Below, piece after piece: positions 62,367 through 64,000 of a DNA stretch of 64,000 nt. The translations under genes and the position numbers were made by a program. The stretch is from Candidatus Gemmiger faecigallinarum. GTDB taxonomy: Bacteria; Bacillota; Clostridia; Oscillospirales; Ruminococcaceae. The notes beneath the pieces were generated by a model. It did no database searches and was not told the DNA's origin. It was given only the letters and a program-made list of their open reading frames with translations. Each line of letters begins with the position of its first letter. Position 1 is the stretch's first letter. The stretch spans positions 1 through 64,000 of the forward strand of contig DWVD01000113.1 of assembly GCA_019120395.1 (NCBI GenBank), in the 5' to 3' direction.

Positions 62367-63784
62367 AAACGCTGACCCGCATGATCTGGCGCTACATCGT
62401 GTCGGCGGCGCTGATCGTCATTCTGGTGCTGGCGGTGAACCTTGTGCTGTTCGGCACGCTGGCGCTGCGCTACTCGCAAAGATCCCCCGACCGCAGCGAT
62501 ATTGTGGAGCTGTCCGACCATTTCACCTTTGACGAGACCGGCGCGCCGGCGCTGGACGATGCGGGGCGGGAGCTGCTGCAGCGGTGGGAGTGGGCCATGC
62601 TGCTGGACGCGGACGGAAACGTCATCTGGCAGTGGCGGCTGCCTGCGGAGCTGGATCGCCATTATACCGTGGGGGACGTGGCGGGCTTTAAGGGATGGTA
62701 CCTGGACGATTACCCGGTGCGCTGCTGGCGCACCGGCAGCGGCCTGCTGGTGACCGCTACCCCCCGCGGCAGCGAGTGGAAAAGCGGGTACGTCATCGAC
62801 CAGCAGCTGATGTACGGCGTTATCGGGAACCTGGGCTGGGTCCTGCTGGCAAACCTGGCGGTGGTGGTGCTGCTCTGCCTGCGGCTGGGCTGGCGGGGCA
62901 GCCGGCAGCTGAAAACGGTGGCCGAGGGTGTGGAGCAGCTGGCCGAGGGCAAACCGGTCTGCCTGCCGGAGAAGGGCATGACCGCCGAGCTGGCCGGGCG
63001 GCTCAACCAGACCAGCCGCCGCCTGCAAAGCCAGAGCGAGCTGATCGCCCGGCGGGACGCCGCCCGCACCAACTGGATCGCCGGCGTTTCCCACGACATC
63101 CGCACGCCGCTGGCGCTGATCGCCGGCTATGCCGAGCAGCTTGCCGCCGACGATACCCTGGCCGTCCCCCAGCGCGAGAAGGCAAGCCGCATCCACAGCC
63201 AGAGCCTGCGCATCAAGACGCTGGTGGAGGACCTGAACCTGACCAGCAAGCTGCAGTACAACGCCCAGCCGCTGCGCCGCGCGCCCTGCCGCGCCGGGGC
63301 GCTGCTACGGGGCTGCGTGGCCGATTTCTGCAACAGTGGCACAGCCGGTCAATGCCAGGTAGAACTGGAACTGGGCGAGAGCGCCGACGCCGCGGTATTG
63401 GACTGCGACGCCGCGCTGCTGCGCCGCGCGCTGGAAAACCTGCTGAACAACGCCGCCCGCCACAACCCCGGCGGCTGCCGCGTCACCGTGCGGGCGGTGC
63501 TGAGCCCGCGGCCGGAAGGCCCGCTGCTGCTGTTGGACGTGGCCGATGACGGCCAGGGCTACCCGGAAGCCGTGCTGGAACTGCTGCGCCGCCCCGACGG
63601 CGCAGAGGACGCCGGCGGGAACGCGCCCCATATCCTGGGCCTGCATGTGGTGCAGCAGATCATCGCCGCCCACGGCGGCCGGGTGCGCTTTGCCCAAAAC
63701 ACGCCCCGCGGCGCCTGGGCGGGCATCGAGCTGCCGGCCCTGCCGCCGCAGGCCGGAAGCAAAACGCGCGGGACAGCCGATTGA
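62363..63784 (+). CDS. Sensor histidine kinase of the peptide-resistance module
   Basis: A 473-residue kinase with two membrane helices (about 12-35 and 156-174) enclosing an about 120-residue external sensor region, a HAMP-like linker, the phosphorylated His244 (VSHDIRTPLAL), N box (ENLLNNAARHN) and G boxes (DVADDGQGYP, LGLHVVQQI). The large extracellular loop distinguishes it from BceS-type kinases (which have almost none) and resembles kinases of lantibiotic-resistance loci such as CprK. A terminator follows. Confidence 0.95.
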   Translation: MKTLTRMIWRYIVSAALIVILVLAVNLVLFGTLALRYSQRSPDRSDIVELSDHFTFDETGAPALDDAGRELLQRWEWAMLLDADGNVIWQWRLPAELDRHYTVGDVAGFKGWYLDDYPVRCWRTGSGLLVTATPRGSEWKSGYVIDQQLMYGVIGNLGWVLLANLAVVVLLCLRLGWRGSRQLKTVAEGVEQLAEGKPVCLPEKGMTAELAGRLNQTSRRLQSQSELIARRDAARTNWIAGVSHDIRTPLALIAGYAEQLAADDTLAVPQREKASRIHSQSLRIKTLVEDLNLTSKLQYNAQPLRRAPCRAGALLRGCVADFCNSGTAGQCQVELELGESADAAVLDCDAALLRRALENLLNNAARHNPGGCRVTVRAVLSPRPEGPLLLLDVADDGQGYPEAVLELLRRPDGAEDAGGNAPHILGLHVVQQIIAAHGGRVRFAQNTPRGAWAGIELPALPPQAGSKTRGTAD

Positions 63785-63792
63785 AACGCAGG

Positions 63793-63845
63793 CAGGCCGC
63801 CGCCCGGCAGGGAAGTTCCCCTGGCCGGGCGGCGGCCTGTTTTGG
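63793..63845 (+). terminator. Terminator of the regulator-kinase operon
   Basis: A perfect 16-bp stem CAGGCCGCCGCCCGGC and complement around a 15-base loop, then TTTTGG. Confidence 0.9.
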
Positions 63846-63878
63846 CTGTGGAGAGGAAAAAAGCGGGCGGCCGCAGGG

Positions 63879-64000
63879 TCAGCCCTCGGCAGCGCTGGCG
63901 TCGGAGAACTCCAGACCGGCCTCGTACGCGGCGTTGGTGTGGCCGGGGAAGGGGTAGGTGCGGACCTCGTCGGCGGTCAAACTGGCCACGCCGTACCATT
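63879..64000 (-). CDS. C-terminal end of an unidentified gene
   Basis: Reading leftward from the edge on the minus strand, 39 residues (WYGVASLTADEVRTYPFPGH, then an acidic ending ASAAEG) run to a stop at 63879. Codon choice matches neighbouring genes, supporting a real gene that continues beyond the window. The overlapping 146-residue minus-strand ORF in another frame is a shadow. No family was recognised. Confidence 0.55.
   Translation of the reverse strand, partial: WYGVASLTADEVRTYPFPGHTNAAYEAGLEFSDASAAEG

Overview
The window is about 64 kb of GC-rich (clearly above 60 percent by eye) chromosomal DNA from a spore-forming Gram-positive bacterium. The sporulation set seen here (spo0A, spoIVB, spoIIGA, sigE, sigG, yabP, yabQ, yunB, a YlmC/YmxH-type PRC-barrel protein), the glutamine-dependent NadE, HemZ, AsnA and a non-oxygen lifestyle (Fe-S aldo/keto reductase, O-acetylhomoserine sulfhydrylase) point to the class Clostridia. 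The high GC fits the Oscillospirales (Ruminococcaceae/Oscillospiraceae), but the genus cannot be fixed from this sequence. There is no phage, insertion sequence, integrase, CRISPR array or rRNA; one tRNA (Leu, anticodon UAG) is present. Nearly all DNA is genes with normal ribosome binding sites and rho-independent hairpins between convergent units.

Layout. 0-5.3 kb: methionine synthesis (sulfhydrylase end, metA with the acetyl-CoA-type Glu111), a polyprenyl-phosphate sugar transferase with a structured leader, and nadE. 5.5-7.3 kb: a three-gene XRE regulator / four-helix membrane protein / CPBP protease operon with overlapping ATGA junctions. 7.5-9.3 kb: rpsB-tsf. 9.3-14 kb: sporulation block (PRC-barrel protein, HAD hydrolase, sigG, an unknown membrane-anchored protein, sigE, spoIIGA), with a sigma-E-type promoter in front of spoIIGA. 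14-19 kb: asnA and a heterodimeric ABC exporter. 19-23.7 kb: a ClpC-like unfoldase lacking the middle coiled-coil domain, a polysaccharide-polymerase-like membrane protein and a LysR regulator. 23.9-28 kb: a divergent polar amino acid (probably cystine) uptake operon, a cysteine-rich small protein and an Fe-S aldo/keto reductase. 28-30.6 kb: tRNA-Leu, spoIVB and spo0A. 30.7-37.4 kb: an IspD-IspF fusion, cdaA-cdaR (c-di-AMP synthesis), an FAD dehydrogenase and an XpaC-like protein. 37.5-47.1 kb: recJ-rel-(GT-C-like membrane protein)-dtd-MBL hydrolase-hemZ-nucleoside kinase. 47.2-51.2 kb: the mazG-hup-rqcP-yabP-yabQ-divIC-yabR region. 51.3-53.3 kb: an rRNA-type methyltransferase overlapping an NYN/LOTUS protein. 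53.5-56 kb: a second amino acid ABC importer. 56-58.8 kb: yunB, a MATE exporter and an unknown protein. 58.9-63.8 kb: a LanFEG/CprABC-like peptide-resistance ABC transporter divergent from its two-component system.

How they work together. The sporulation genes span the cascade from Spo0A (entry) through SpoIIGA/sigma-E (mother cell) and sigma-G/SpoIVB (forespore) to the coat/cortex genes yabP, yabQ and yunB; good sigma-E consensus matches precede spoIIGA and yabP. Rel (ppGpp), CdaA (c-di-AMP) and MazG/RqcP supply stress signalling and translation quality control. The end module (ABC transporter plus kinase and regulator) is a self-contained antimicrobial-peptide sensing and resistance unit. 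No clearly undescribed large system is visible; the most promising leads are the sigma-E autoregulation signal, the XRE-CPBP operon with its operator-like palindrome, the Spo0A acidic-pocket change, the IspDF fusion and several unexplained repeat elements in promoters.
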